A stretch of DNA of 64,000 nt from Acidiferrimicrobium sp. IK (GTDB lineage Bacteria > Actinomycetota > Acidimicrobiia > Acidimicrobiales > Palsa-688), in contig NZ_JAIMCB010000008.1 in the NCBI RefSeq assembly GCF_025499425.1, positions 186,001-250,000 of the forward strand, in the 5' to 3' direction. The notes under the pieces were generated by a model that ran no database searches, was not told where the DNA came from, and worked only from the letters and a program-made list of their open reading frames with translations. The translations under genes and the position numbers were made by a program. Position 1 is the first letter of the stretch; every line of letters begins with the position of its first letter. This document shows, one piece after another, positions 1 to 7,675 of the stretch.

Positions 1-349
1 CGGCAGTATCCGGCGAAGTAAAAGCCTGAGATCCTGGCCTAGTACGAGCGGCTGGGAGCGGCCGGCAACGGTGCCCTGTTGCGCCGGAGGGCCTGAACCG
101 TCGTTAATCTACGAGCGGCGCAAGCAACGCGACCGCGGAGCCGTGTCCGAGCTGGCCCGGCCGTCCGGGCGGCAGGCGGTCGACCCGAAAGCCATGGAGA
201 TCGCCCGGTTGAAGCGCCGGGCGGCGCGGGCCGAGGCGGAGTTGGACAAGGCCCGGCGGGTGATCCAGATCCAGGGAAAACTCTCCGCGCTGTGGGAGCA
301 GCTCGCCGCCGACAGCGCCTCGACGGAGACGAGGGGCGAGACCAGGTGA
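1..349 (+). pseudogene. IS3-type transposase OrfA, broken
   Basis: OrfA of IS3 elements is the DNA-binding helix-turn-helix subunit with a leucine-zipper tail. Bases 1-100 encode the N-terminal part (YERLGAAGNGALLRR) with two nonsense codons. A frame change near 102 restores the C-terminal part (LIYERRKQRDRGA, then a coiled coil around RLKRRAARAEAELDKARRVI and the GKLSALWEQLA tail). The stop at 347-349 overlaps the orfB start in the GTGA arrangement that couples the two genes in intact elements. Confidence 0.8.
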
Positions 350-700
350 TCGACGCGGCCATCGAGGAACTCGTGCCGCTGATCGGTGTCCGCACGGCCT
401 GTGAGGGCGCTCGGCGAGGCCCAGGCCCGCTGGTATCGCCGGCGCCGCCAGAGCCCGCCTGCGGCACGGCCACCGGCATCCCAGCCTCGGGCGCTTTCGG
501 CCGAGGAGCGAGATCGGGTGCGGGCGGTGCTCAACTCGCCCGAGCATGTGGACGAGGCCCCGACCACCGTCTACGCGAAGCTGCTTGACGACGGCATCTA
601 TCTGGCGTCGGTGCCGACCATGTACAGGATCCTGCGTTCCCACGGCGAGGTCCGGGAACGCCGCCGTCACGCCACCCATCCGGCGCACAGAAGCCGTTCT
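346..700 (+). pseudogene. IS3-type transposase OrfB, frameshifted and truncated
   Basis: Starts at GTG 346, overlapping the orfA stop. The first 18 or so codons read VIDAAIEELVPLIGVRTAC, the usual OrfB beginning. The frame then changes near base 400 and continues ALGEAQARWYRRRR and later APTTVYAKLLDDGIYLASV, TMYRILRSHGEVRERRR, which is the N-terminal HTH part of OrfB. Similarity ends near HPAHR at about base 690, so the rve/DDE integrase core is missing. Bases 700-854 hold a TTGACA at 758-763 without a convincing -10 and no gene I can support. Confidence 0.8.
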
Positions 701-854
701 ACGACACCCACCGGGCCGCCGGTGACACCGATCCGAGCAGAAACCTCCCGAAGCCGCTTGACATTTCGAGCCGTGAGAGTCTGGCCGCAGCGGTTGGGCG
801 CGTGTTGGCATGACGCCGCGCTGGTCGATCCCGCGGAGGCGACCCGCCACGGCA

Positions 855-1724
855 CTAGTCGAGTGGTGGCCCCGCCGCCAGGTCGTCGAACTGCTGGGCT
901 CCGACGACGCCCAGCAGCTGCAAACGGTCGGCCGACTCCGAGCCCGGCGTGGCGGTGTACACGAGCAGGATCTGCGAGTCGCTCTCCGCCACCAGCGTCT
1001 GGCACTCCAGGTCGATGACGCCGACGTGGGGGTGCACGAAGCGCTTCGGTTCGGTCCCCGGCCGCCACGACACGTCGTGCTCGGCCCAGAGCGCAGCGAA
1101 CTCCGGCGACGCGTCTCGCAGTCGGTCGACCAGGTCACGGCCCCGTCGGTCGTCGGGGTGCCGGCTGACGGCCGTCCGCAGCCCCGCGGCGTACGACCGC
1201 GACAAGCGGTCGTGGTCTTCCGGGGCGTGCAGGGTCCGCTCGGCGGGGTCGGCGAACCACCGGTACCAGCGCGATCGCTGCGGCGTGCCCCACCCGAAGC
1301 GGGTCTCGTCGCCGAGGAGGGCCACCGCCAGCGGGTTCTGGGCCAGCACCTCGCCGAGGTCGTTGGTCACCATGGCCGGCGCGTCGAGCCGGTCGAGGAC
1401 CCGGTGCAAACCTCTGCTCACGTGATCGGAGCGCGACCCGTCGACCGACGGGGCGTGGCCGGCCAGCCGGAAGAGGTGGTCGCGCTCGGCCCGGCTCAGG
1501 CGAAGGGCCCGCGCGATGGCCGCCAGCATCGACACCGACGGCTGCGGGCCTCGCCGCTGCTCGAGGCGGGTGTAGTAGTCGGTGGACATCCCCGCGACCA
1601 TGGCGACCTCCTCGCGGCGCAAGCCCGGCGTCCGGCGCCGAGCCGAGCGGCCCATCCCGAGGTCCTCCGGCTGCAGGGCTTCACGCCGGCGGCGGAGGAA
1701 GTCGGCGAGCTGCGCGCGGTCCAC
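855..1724 (-). CDS. XRE-family regulator with MmyB-like ligand domain
   Basis: A 289-residue DNA-binding regulator. Residues 6-80 form an XRE helix-turn-helix (RTPGLRREEVAMVAGMSTDY, then TRLEQRRG and ARALRLSRAERDHLF), and residues 105-280 match the MmyB-like PAS/GAF-type domain of this actinobacterial family, thought to sense a small ligand. I chose GTG 1724 because the protein then begins MDRAQLADFLRRRRE, as family members do; upstream codons to 1835 would run into the neighbouring promoter. It is divergent from the SDR gene at 1828, and this regulator-SDR pairing is common, so the SDR is the likely target. The ligand is unknown. Confidence 0.85.
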   Translation of the reverse strand: MDRAQLADFLRRRREALQPEDLGMGRSARRRTPGLRREEVAMVAGMSTDYYTRLEQRRGPQPSVSMLAAIARALRLSRAERDHLFRLAGHAPSVDGSRSDHVSRGLHRVLDRLDAPAMVTNDLGEVLAQNPLAVALLGDETRFGWGTPQRSRWYRWFADPAERTLHAPEDHDRLSRSYAAGLRTAVSRHPDDRRGRDLVDRLRDASPEFAALWAEHDVSWRPGTEPKRFVHPHVGVIDLECQTLVAESDSQILLVYTATPGSESADRLQLLGVVGAQQFDDLAAGPPLD

Positions 1725-1774
1725 GGCTCCCAGTATGGGCGCCTCCCGGAGCGCCGAGCCAGGGATCGCCGATC

Positions 1775-1810
1775 CCCCGCTCGTTAGGCCCCTTGTCCCG
1801 CCGAGCGGGG
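1775..1810. promoter_or_regulatory. Perfect 9-bp inverted repeat between divergent XRE and SDR genes
   Basis: CCCCGCTCG (1775-1783) and CGAGCGGGG (1802-1810) are exact inverted copies separated by 18 bases, in the 103-bp gap between the two divergent genes. The position suits an operator for the XRE regulator. It could instead be a GC-rich hairpin of no function. Confidence 0.4.
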
Positions 1811-1827
1811 CGGCGCAGCGTGGAAGC

Positions 1828-2586
1828 ATGACCACCGCAGCTCATGCACCGACCGCGCTCGTCACCGGCTCCAGCCGCGGCCTCGGCCGGGCGACCGCCC
1901 TCGCCCTCGCCGCGGCCGGCGTCGACGTCATCGTGACCTACCGGACCCAGGAGACCGCAGCCAAGGAGGTGACCGACCAGATCGCCGCGCTCGGCCGGCG
2001 CAGCGCGGCGCTGCCGCTCGACACCACCGATCTGGCGTCCTTCCCCGCCTTCGCGGACCGGTTGCGGGAGAACCTTCCTGACGGCACGTTCGACACGCTG
2101 GTGAACAACGCAGGGAGCGCCCTGTACAGCCCGTTGGCCTCCACCACCGAGGCCGACTTCGACCGGGTGTTCACCGAGCACGTGAAGGGACCGTTCTTCC
2201 TCACCCAGACCCTCCTCCCGCTGCTCGCCGACGGCGGGCGGATCATCAACATCAGCTCCGCGCTGACCCGGGTGTCGTTCCCGTCGTCGGGCCCCTACGC
2301 GGCGGCCAAGGCCGCGGTCGAAGCCCTCACCCGCTACGAGGCCCTCGAGTTCGCGAAGCGGGGCATCACCGCCAACGTCGTGGCGGTAGGCGCCGTGCCG
2401 ACCGATTTCGGCGACGCCCACCTGCGCTCCGACCCCGCCCTGCAACAAACCGTCCTGGCCTCCACCGCGCTTGGTCGGCTGGCGACGCCTGAGGACATCG
2501 GCCAGCTCATCGCCGGGCTCACCACGGCCACCGGCACCTGGGTCACCGGGCAGCGGATCGAGGCGACCGGAGGGATGCTGCTCTGA
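1828..2586 (+). CDS. Short-chain dehydrogenase/reductase (SDR)
   Basis: A 252-residue classical SDR using NAD(P)H. The cofactor motif TGSSRGLG is at residues 13-20, NNAG at 93-96, the catalytic Ser near 143, and the Tyr-Lys pair in YAAAK at 157-161, so all active-site residues are present. The substrate is unknown; the C-terminal GQRIEATGGMLL end is usual for cytosolic 3-oxoacyl-ACP reductase-like enzymes. It is divergent from an XRE regulator and 58 bp upstream of a ScbR-like TetR regulator. SDRs beside such receptors sometimes reduce butyrolactone signals (BarS1 type), but that role is only a possibility here. Confidence 0.9.
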   Translation: MTTAAHAPTALVTGSSRGLGRATALALAAAGVDVIVTYRTQETAAKEVTDQIAALGRRSAALPLDTTDLASFPAFADRLRENLPDGTFDTLVNNAGSALYSPLASTTEADFDRVFTEHVKGPFFLTQTLLPLLADGGRIINISSALTRVSFPSSGPYAAAKAAVEALTRYEALEFAKRGITANVVAVGAVPTDFGDAHLRSDPALQQTVLASTALGRLATPEDIGQLIAGLTTATGTWVTGQRIEATGGMLL

Positions 2587-2622
2587 GCCGAGCCGAGCCC
2601 CCGCCCGGTGCCGAGCTCGCGC

Positions 2623-2636
2623 ATACCTACGTGTAT
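2623..2636. promoter_or_regulatory. ATAC-N6-GTAT inverted repeat overlapping the TetR promoter
   Basis: ATAC (2623-2626) and GTAT (2633-2636) flank six bases and overlap the likely -10 hexamer TATCCT (2634-2639), five bases before the start codon at 2645. The location would fit autorepression by the TetR protein. The arms are short, so chance is not excluded. Confidence 0.35.
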
Positions 2637-2644
2637 CCTTGGGA

Positions 2645-3292
2645 ATGCCCGCATCCCAGCCCCGTCCGCAGCCGAACCTCGCCGGCGAGGACGGCGCCCC
2701 CCGACTGACGCCGCGCAACGTGAAGGCCGCCGACACCCGCGAGCGGATCGTGCTCGCGGCGGCCGGCGCTTTCGAACGGCGCGGCTACATGGGCGTCAAC
2801 TTGAAAGAGGTCGTCGAGGACCTCGGGCTGACCAGCGGCGCGCTCTACTACTTCTTCAAGCGCAAAGAAGACCTGGCCAGCGAGATCGTCGAGCGGCACT
2901 TCGCTGCGCTGGACGCGCTGGTAGGAGCGCTCCCCGCCGCCGGCGACGACCCTCTCGACGCCGTCGTCGCCCTCACCTACCGCGTCAGTGCGGCCTTCGA
3001 GCGCGACGTCGTGGTGCGCGCCGGCGCCCGCCTCTCCGTCGAACGCAACCTGATCAACGCCGACATGCACCCCCCTACGGCGGAGTGGTCGGAGCGGGTC
3101 ACCAAGCTGGTGCGCGCCGGGCAGCGGCGCGGCACGGTCCGCTCCGACGTGTCGGCCAAGGCCACCGCGGAGGTCATCGTCGCCTACTTCTACGGGGCCA
3201 AGGAGCTAGCCCGGATCGGCGACGAGGCCAAGGGCGTCAAGCGCCGCCTCGACGGGTTCTGGGCGCTGATGCGCCCCGCGCTGACCGCCTGA
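2645..3292 (+). CDS. TetR-family regulator, ScbR (gamma-butyrolactone receptor)-like
   Basis: A 215-residue TetR-type repressor. The N-terminal HTH spans about residues 30-75 (RERIVLAAAGAFERRGY, then LTSGALYYFFKRKEDLA). The rest resembles the ScbR/ArpA receptor fold, including a stretch like VVRAGARLSVER that lines up with VVARAGVRLS of ScbR. The start is ATG 2645: TATCCT lies five bases before it and there is no ribosome site, so translation is probably leaderless. The upstream SDR gene ends 58 bp earlier. No AfsA-type synthase gene is in the window. Family membership is firm; the butyrolactone ligand is inference. Confidence 0.8.
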   Translation: MPASQPRPQPNLAGEDGAPRLTPRNVKAADTRERIVLAAAGAFERRGYMGVNLKEVVEDLGLTSGALYYFFKRKEDLASEIVERHFAALDALVGALPAAGDDPLDAVVALTYRVSAAFERDVVVRAGARLSVERNLINADMHPPTAEWSERVTKLVRAGQRRGTVRSDVSAKATAEVIVAYFYGAKELARIGDEAKGVKRRLDGFWALMRPALTA

Positions 3293-3343
3293 GCTGAGCT
3301 GGCCGGGGCCAGCGGAGCGCGGGCCGGCGAGGGCCGCCCTCGG

Positions 3344-4225
3344 TCACGGCTCGAGGTGCTCGAGGTCCGCGAGGAGGCCGGGATGGGTCGGCTCCCAGCC
3401 CAGCGCGGCGCGGGTGTGGGCGCTCGACGCGGGTTGGTCGGCCGCGAAGATCGGGCCGAAGGGACCGAAGGTCTCCGCCGCCACCGCCTCGGCCGGCAGG
3501 CCCAGCCGCCGGCCAATGACCGCGGCGATCGCCGCCACCGGGTCGCCCTCGTCGGCCACCGCGTGCCAGCAGCTGCCGGGCGGCGCCTGCTCGAGCGCCA
3601 GGCGGAAGACCACCGCCGCGTCGAGGGCGTGCACCGCGGGCCAGCGCTGCGTTCCGTCTCCCGGGTAGCCGGCCACCCCGCTTTGGCGGGCGATGGCGGT
3701 GAGCAAACCGGCGAAGCCGCCCTCACCGCGGTTGTGGACGGTGCGGGGCAGGCGAACGGCCGTGCTGCGCACCCCTCGGTCGGCCAGCCCCAGGATCCCC
3801 GCCACTGACCGGGAACGGCCGCCGACGGGACCGTCGGTCGGGAGGGGATCGGCTTCGGTCGAGGGCCGGCCCGGCACGGGCGGGGTGCCCGACACCGTGA
3901 CGAGCGGCCGGTCGGTGCCGACCAGCGCCTCGCCCAGCGCCGCCAGGGCGTCGCTTTCCTCGCCGACCGCCGCCTGCAGCGCCGCTGGGGTGGTGAAGTC
4001 GTGGCCGAACGCCAGGTGGATGACGCCGTCTGCTCGGGCCGCGCCCTCCCGCAGGACGTCGAGGTCGCTCAGGCCGCCCCGCAGCACTTCGGCGCCGGCG
4101 TGGTGCGCGGCGCGCGCGGAGGCGTCGGAGCGGGCCAACGCCAAGACGGTGTGGCCGTGGCCGAGGAGCTCGGCGACGACGGCAGAGCCGACCAGGCCGG
4201 TGCCGCCGGTGACGAAGACGTGCAT
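3344..4225 (-). CDS. NAD(P)-binding atypical SDR / epimerase-like protein
   Basis: A 293-residue Rossmann-fold protein. TGGTGLVG at residues 6-13 binds the dinucleotide and VIHLAFGHDF is the usual follow-on strand. No YxxxK catalytic pair is visible where extended SDRs carry it, so it belongs with the atypical SDRs, some of which are reductases and others redox or metabolite sensors. It is divergent from the TetR gene at 4312, with one of two matching palindromes 18 bp upstream of its start, so it is the likely target of that repressor. The substrate is unknown. Confidence 0.8.
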   Translation of the reverse strand: MHVFVTGGTGLVGSAVVAELLGHGHTVLALARSDASARAAHHAGAEVLRGGLSDLDVLREGAARADGVIHLAFGHDFTTPAALQAAVGEESDALAALGEALVGTDRPLVTVSGTPPVPGRPSTEADPLPTDGPVGGRSRSVAGILGLADRGVRSTAVRLPRTVHNRGEGGFAGLLTAIARQSGVAGYPGDGTQRWPAVHALDAAVVFRLALEQAPPGSCWHAVADEGDPVAAIAAVIGRRLGLPAEAVAAETFGPFGPIFAADQPASSAHTRAALGWEPTHPGLLADLEHLEP

Positions 4226-4242
4226 TGGGTGCCTCCAAACGT

Positions 4243-4264
4243 TGATGGGACTGTTGTCCTATCA
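4243..4264. promoter_or_regulatory. Operator copy 1 (TGATGGGAC-N4-GTCCTATCA)
   Basis: Near-perfect palindrome with 9-base arms (8 of 9 match) and a 4-base centre, ending 18 bp from the start of the minus-strand SDR gene. It shares its sequence with the second copy at 4276, with starts 33 bp apart, about three helical turns. Confidence 0.7.
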
Positions 4265-4275
4265 CCGTAGCCGAC

Positions 4276-4297
4276 TGATGGGACATGAGTCGCATCA
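4276..4297. promoter_or_regulatory. Operator copy 2 (TGATGGGAC-N4-GTCGCATCA)
   Basis: Second copy of the palindrome: identical left arm, right arm matching at 8 of 9 positions, same 4-base centre. It ends 2 bp before the -10-like TAGGAT (4300-4305) of the TetR gene, where a bound repressor would block its transcription. Confidence 0.7.
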
Positions 4298-4311
4298 CGT
4301 AGGATGGAGGC

Positions 4312-4887
4312 ATGCCCCGATGGGAACCCGGTGCCCGGGAGCGGCTCGTGGCCGCCGCCGCCGACCTGTTCACCGAGCAGGGCTACGACGCCACGACGGT
4401 GGCCCAGATCGCGGCGCGCGCCGGGACGACCAAAAGCACCTTCTTCCGGTATTTCCCCGACAAGCGGGAGGTGCTGGTGGCGGGGCAGGCGACGCTCAGC
4501 CGGCTTTTCGCCGAAGGCATCGCCGACGCGGCGACCGAAGCGACGCCCCTCGAGGCCGTCGCAGCCGGCCTGCGGCGGGCGTCGGACGAGATGGGCCCGC
4601 TGAACCGGGCGCCGGGTCCTCGCCTGCAGGCGGCGGTCGCCGCCAACGCCGAGCTCCAAGAGCGCGACGCGCTCAAGCGGGTCGGCCTGGCCGAGGCCAT
4701 GGCCGCCGCGTTGGTCCGCCGGGGGGTGCCCGACCCGACCGCGCAGCTCGCGGCCGAGCTCGGGGTCCTGGCGTTCAAGCGGGGTTTCGCGGAGTGGAGC
4801 CGGCCCGATTCGGACAGCGACGACTTGGCGGGCTGCGCTCTTCGGGCCCTCGCCGAGCTGCGAGCCGCGACGTCGTCGCTCGGCTGA
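4312..4887 (+). CDS. TetR-family repressor
   Basis: A 191-residue TetR protein with a clear N-terminal HTH (ARERLVAAAADLFTEQGYD, then TTKSTFFRYFPDKREVL, residues 8-55) and a helical ligand domain that I cannot assign. The start is ATG 4312, six bases after TAGGAT (4300-4305), so the mRNA may be leaderless, although GGAGG is also present just before the codon. Two copies of one palindrome sit between it and the divergent SDR gene, which argues that it represses both itself and that gene. Confidence 0.88.
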   Translation: MPRWEPGARERLVAAAADLFTEQGYDATTVAQIAARAGTTKSTFFRYFPDKREVLVAGQATLSRLFAEGIADAATEATPLEAVAAGLRRASDEMGPLNRAPGPRLQAAVAANAELQERDALKRVGLAEAMAAALVRRGVPDPTAQLAAELGVLAFKRGFAEWSRPDSDSDDLAGCALRALAELRAATSSLG

Positions 4888-4966
4888 GCGCATCTCCCGG
4901 GCCGCCGGTGGGTACGTACGCCTCAGGCTGGCGCTCTCGCCGGCCGCGTATGGGAGGAGACGGCAC

Positions 4967-5524
4967 ATGATCGTCATCGGATTGTTGCTTTTGGCCGCTG
5001 CTGCGGCTTTCGGCGTGGACGTGGTGGTAACCAACTCGCACCGGGTGGTGTCGCCGAGCGCGTTCGGCCAGAGCCTCGGGGTGCACACCGACTGGTGGGT
5101 GTTCGTGATCGGTGCCATCACCGGGGCCGTGGCCTTGCTGGGGCTGGCGCTCATGACCGGCGGGGCCGGGCGGGCCCGGCGCAACCGGCGGATGGCCCGC
5201 CGCAACGGTGAGTTGACCGCGGCGCTCGCGGAGCGCGATCGCCTGGCGCAGCACAACCAGGCGCTGGTCGCCGAGCGCGACCGCATGGCAGGCGAGCGGG
5301 AGGGCCTGCTGGCGGAGCGGGACCGCCTCGCCGGCCAGGTCGAGGGTCGCCAGGCGGCCACCGCGGAGCGGGGCGGTGACGACATGGTGGACATCACCAC
5401 CGCGGTGCCGACCACTCCCCGCCCGCTCGACGGCGGCTGGCAGACCGCTGAAGGCGACCGCAGCACCCTCGAGGACCGGCCGATGGCCACCGCGGGACGC
5501 AAGCGCCACTTCTGGGAGCGCTAG
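4967..5524 (+). CDS. Small membrane protein with coiled-coil tail
   Basis: 185 residues: hydrophobic segments at about 1-21 and 45-66, a basic stretch (RARRNRRMARRN), a predicted coiled coil at about 70-125 built from repeats of the type LAERDRLAQ / VAERDRMAG / LAERDRLAG, and a polar tail ending RKRHFWER. The two segments suggest an inner-membrane hairpin with the coiled coil in the cytoplasm. GGGAGGAGA gives a good ribosome site before ATG 4967. Similar proteins occur as unnamed actinobacterial membrane proteins; the function is unknown. Confidence 0.75.
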   Translation: MIVIGLLLLAAAAAFGVDVVVTNSHRVVSPSAFGQSLGVHTDWWVFVIGAITGAVALLGLALMTGGAGRARRNRRMARRNGELTAALAERDRLAQHNQALVAERDRMAGEREGLLAERDRLAGQVEGRQAATAERGGDDMVDITTAVPTTPRPLDGGWQTAEGDRSTLEDRPMATAGRKRHFWER

Positions 5525-5549
5525 AAGCCGGCGCTCCCCTGGCCGTGGT

Positions 5550-5581
5550 CATGGCGTCCCGACGTTCGCCGGGGCGCCATG
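5550..5581. terminator. Bidirectional hairpin between convergent genes
   Basis: CATGGCG-TCCC (5550-5560) pairs with GGGG-CGCCATG (5571-5581) around a 10-base loop, an 11-bp stem with one G-T pair. It lies between the membrane protein gene (stop 5524) and arsR (stop 5610), where a shared terminator is expected. No U-run follows. Confidence 0.55.
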
Positions 5582-5609
5582 GCCCGGACTTGGCCGGCCG
5601 GGCGAGCGC

Positions 5610-5960
5610 TCAGGCGTCGATGGCCGCCCGGAGGCGGGCCAGGCGGCCCCGGTCGAGCGAGTACCACACCCACTTCCCCCGGCGGTCGCCGTGGACCAAG
5701 CCGGCATCGCCGAGCACCTTCAGGTGGTGGGAGATGGTCGGCTGCGACTTGCCGAGCGGCCCGACGAAGTCGCAGACGCATACCTCGCCGTCGGGCGCGG
5801 CGGCCAGCATCGACAGCACCCGGAGCCGAACCGGGTCGGCCAGGGCGCTGAAGCCCCGGGCCAGGTCGCCGGCGTCGGCGGAGCCCAGCGGCGCCCCGAG
5901 CACCGAGGGGCAACAGGCGGCGGCTTCGGCCACTTCGATCAGCCCGCTGCGCTTCGCCAT
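5610..5960 (-). CDS. arsR: ArsR-family arsenite-responsive repressor
   Basis: 116 residues with the winged-helix ArsR/SmtB fold; the recognition region is KSQPTISHHLKVL at about 71-83. A vicinal Cys-Val-Cys at 61-63 (EVCVCDF) is the usual arsenite-binding site, and an extra Cys pair at 16-17 may supply a further ligand, as in ArsR proteins with more than one thiol site. Arsenite binding would release DNA and induce the divergent arsI-acr3-arsC operon. The 82-bp gap contains a TTGACA and repeated ATCGACGAT boxes. Confidence 0.92.
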   Translation of the reverse strand: MAKRSGLIEVAEAAACCPSVLGAPLGSADAGDLARGFSALADPVRLRVLSMLAAAPDGEVCVCDFVGPLGKSQPTISHHLKVLGDAGLVHGDRRGKWVWYSLDRGRLARLRAAIDA

Positions 5961-5972
5961 CCCACCCTCCTA

Positions 5973-6016
5973 TTGACATCCATCTATGTATCGACGATGA
6001 TAAACGCATCGACGAT
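5973..6016 (+). promoter_or_regulatory. ars operon promoter region with repeated ATCGACGAT
   Basis: TTGACA (5973-5978) is a perfect -35. ATCGACGAT occurs twice, at 5990-5998 and 6008-6016, exactly 18 bp apart, covering the expected -10 and start-site region. This is a likely ArsR operator. The -10 itself is poorly defined (TGATAA at 5998-6003, 19-bp spacing). GGAGGA at 6031-6036 is the ribosome site of arsI. Confidence 0.55.
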
Positions 6017-6042
6017 CGTGGATGCTACCAGGAGGATCTTTG

Positions 6043-6519
6043 ATGTCCCGTGTCCAGCTCGCCCTCAACGTCGCCGACCTCGACGAGGCCATCGCGTTCT
6101 ATTCGGCGCTGTTCGCCACCGAACCGGCGAAGGTCCGTCCCGGCTACGCCAACTTCGCGGTCGCCGACCCGCCGCTCAAGCTGGTCCTGATCGAGGACGC
6201 CACCCAGACCCCCGGCTCCCTCAACCACCTGGGCGTGGAGGTCGCCTCGAGCGACGAGGTGAGCGCCGCGCACGTCCGCCTGGCCGGCGAGGGCCTGGCC
6301 ACCGCCCTCGAGGAGCAGACGGCGTGCTGTTACGCCGTGCAGGACAAGGTGTGGGTCGACGGGCCCGGCGGCGAGCCGTGGGAGATCTACACCGTGCTCG
6401 GCGACGCCGACCAGCCGGCCGGGGCGCCGCGCGCCGGCGAGCCGTCGGCGTCGGGGTGCTGCGCCACCCGCCCTGACCTGGCGCTCACCCCCGGCCAGTC
6501 GACGTCCTCGTGTCGCTGA
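6043..6519 (+). CDS. arsI: ArsI/CadI-family vicinal-oxygen-chelate protein
   Basis: 158 residues of the glyoxalase/VOC fold, related to ArsI, the C-As lyase that removes methyl groups from trivalent organoarsenicals, and to mycobacterial CadI. The vicinal Cys pair that binds arsenic is present (TACCYA, Cys95-Cys96), as are His62 and Glu114 expected at the metal site; residue 5, His in the best-studied ArsI, is Gln here. The C-terminus has another Cys pair (GCCATR). ATG 6043 follows GGAGGA by six bases. It is the first gene of the operon with acr3 and arsC, so an arsenic role is likely; activity is inferred. Confidence 0.85.
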   Translation: MSRVQLALNVADLDEAIAFYSALFATEPAKVRPGYANFAVADPPLKLVLIEDATQTPGSLNHLGVEVASSDEVSAAHVRLAGEGLATALEEQTACCYAVQDKVWVDGPGGEPWEIYTVLGDADQPAGAPRAGEPSASGCCATRPDLALTPGQSTSSCR

Positions 6520-6553
6520 GCGACGCCGCCGGCCCCGACCGGGAACGCCGGTC

Positions 6554-7675
6554 ATGAGCGACGTGGTCTCCGAGCGGCCGGCTCCGGGCACCGATCCAGA
6601 CGCCCCCGTCGCCGCCCGGCTGCCGTTCCTTGACCGCTTCTTGCCGGTGTGGATCCTCGCCGCGATGGCGACCGGCACGATCCTCGGGCGGGCCATCCCC
6701 AGCCTGAACCGGCACCTAAACGCCTTCCAGGTGACCTCCGGGACGTCCCTGCCGATCTTCATCGGGCTGCTGGTGATGATGTACCCGGTGCTGGCCAAGG
6801 TCCGCTACGGCCAGCTCGGCGCGGTGACCAGGGACCGGCGGATGCTGGTCTCGTCGCTGGTGCTCAACTGGCTGGTCGGGCCGGCAGTGATGTTCACGTT
6901 GGCGTGGCTGCTCCTGCCCGACCAGGCGACCTACCGCACCGGCTTGATCATCGTCGGCCTGGCCCGTTGCATCGCCATGGTCCTCATCTGGAACGACCTC
7001 TCCTGCGGCGACCGGGAGGCCGCCGCGGTGCTCGTCGCCATCAACTCCCTTTTCCAGATCGTGGCTTTCGCGTTCCTCGGGTACTTCTACCTGCAGACCC
7101 TGCCCGGATGGCTCGGCCTCTCCACCGTCGGCATCCACCTGTCGGTGTGGCGGATCGCCCAAACGGTGCTGATCTTCCTCGGCGTGCCCCTCGTCGCCGG
7201 GTTCCTCACCCGGGCGGTGGGCGAGGCCCGCAAGGGCCGGGAGTGGTACGAGACGGTTCTGCTACCCCGGCTCGGTCCCTTCGCCCTCTACGGGCTGCTC
7301 TACACGATCGTCATCCTCTTCGCTCTGCAGGGCCACACCATCACCTCCAAACCGGGCGACGTGGCCCGCATCGCCCTGCCGCTGCTGGCGTACTTCGCGG
7401 TGATGTGGTTCGGCGGGTTCGCCCTCGGGCGGGCTTTGGGGTTGCCCTACGAACGCACCGCCACCTTGGCGTTCACCGCGGCCGGCAACAACTTCGAGCT
7501 GGCCATCGCGGTGTGCATCGGGGTGTTCGGCGTGACCTCCGGCGAGGCCCTCGCCGGCGTCGTCGGCCCGCTCATCGAGGTGCCGGTCCTCGTCGGGCTG
7601 GTCTACGTCGCGCTGTGGGCCCGCCACCGCTACCACCCGGCGTCGGGCCCGACCACTGGAGGACCTCAGTCGTGA
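6554..7675 (+). CDS. acr3: Acr3-type arsenite efflux permease
   Basis: 373 residues with ten predicted membrane helices, typical for Acr3 (often named arsB). The conserved Cys in GLARCIAMVLIWN and the Glu-containing NNFELAIA segment are the family hallmarks for arsenite transport; Acr3 acts as an antiporter in the cytoplasmic membrane. A 35-residue polar N-terminus precedes the first helix. It starts 34 bp after arsI, and its stop overlaps the arsC start in GTGA, so translation is coupled. Confidence 0.95.
   Translation: MSDVVSERPAPGTDPDAPVAARLPFLDRFLPVWILAAMATGTILGRAIPSLNRHLNAFQVTSGTSLPIFIGLLVMMYPVLAKVRYGQLGAVTRDRRMLVSSLVLNWLVGPAVMFTLAWLLLPDQATYRTGLIIVGLARCIAMVLIWNDLSCGDREAAAVLVAINSLFQIVAFAFLGYFYLQTLPGWLGLSTVGIHLSVWRIAQTVLIFLGVPLVAGFLTRAVGEARKGREWYETVLLPRLGPFALYGLLYTIVILFALQGHTITSKPGDVARIALPLLAYFAVMWFGGFALGRALGLPYERTATLAFTAAGNNFELAIAVCIGVFGVTSGEALAGVVGPLIEVPVLVGLVYVALWARHRYHPASGPTTGGPQS

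Larger units (their letters stand above)
1..700 (+). mobile_element. Decayed IS3-family insertion sequence remnant
   Basis: The stretch encodes recognisable pieces of both IS3-type transposase proteins but is broken at several points. Reading from base 1, the first frame carries two stop codons (taa near 19, tag near 40) inside otherwise typical OrfA sequence, then shifts frame near base 102. OrfB shifts frame near base 400 and loses similarity near base 700, before its DDE catalytic core. The left end lies outside the window. No terminal inverted repeat or target duplication is visible. The element cannot make a working transposase. Confidence 0.85.
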
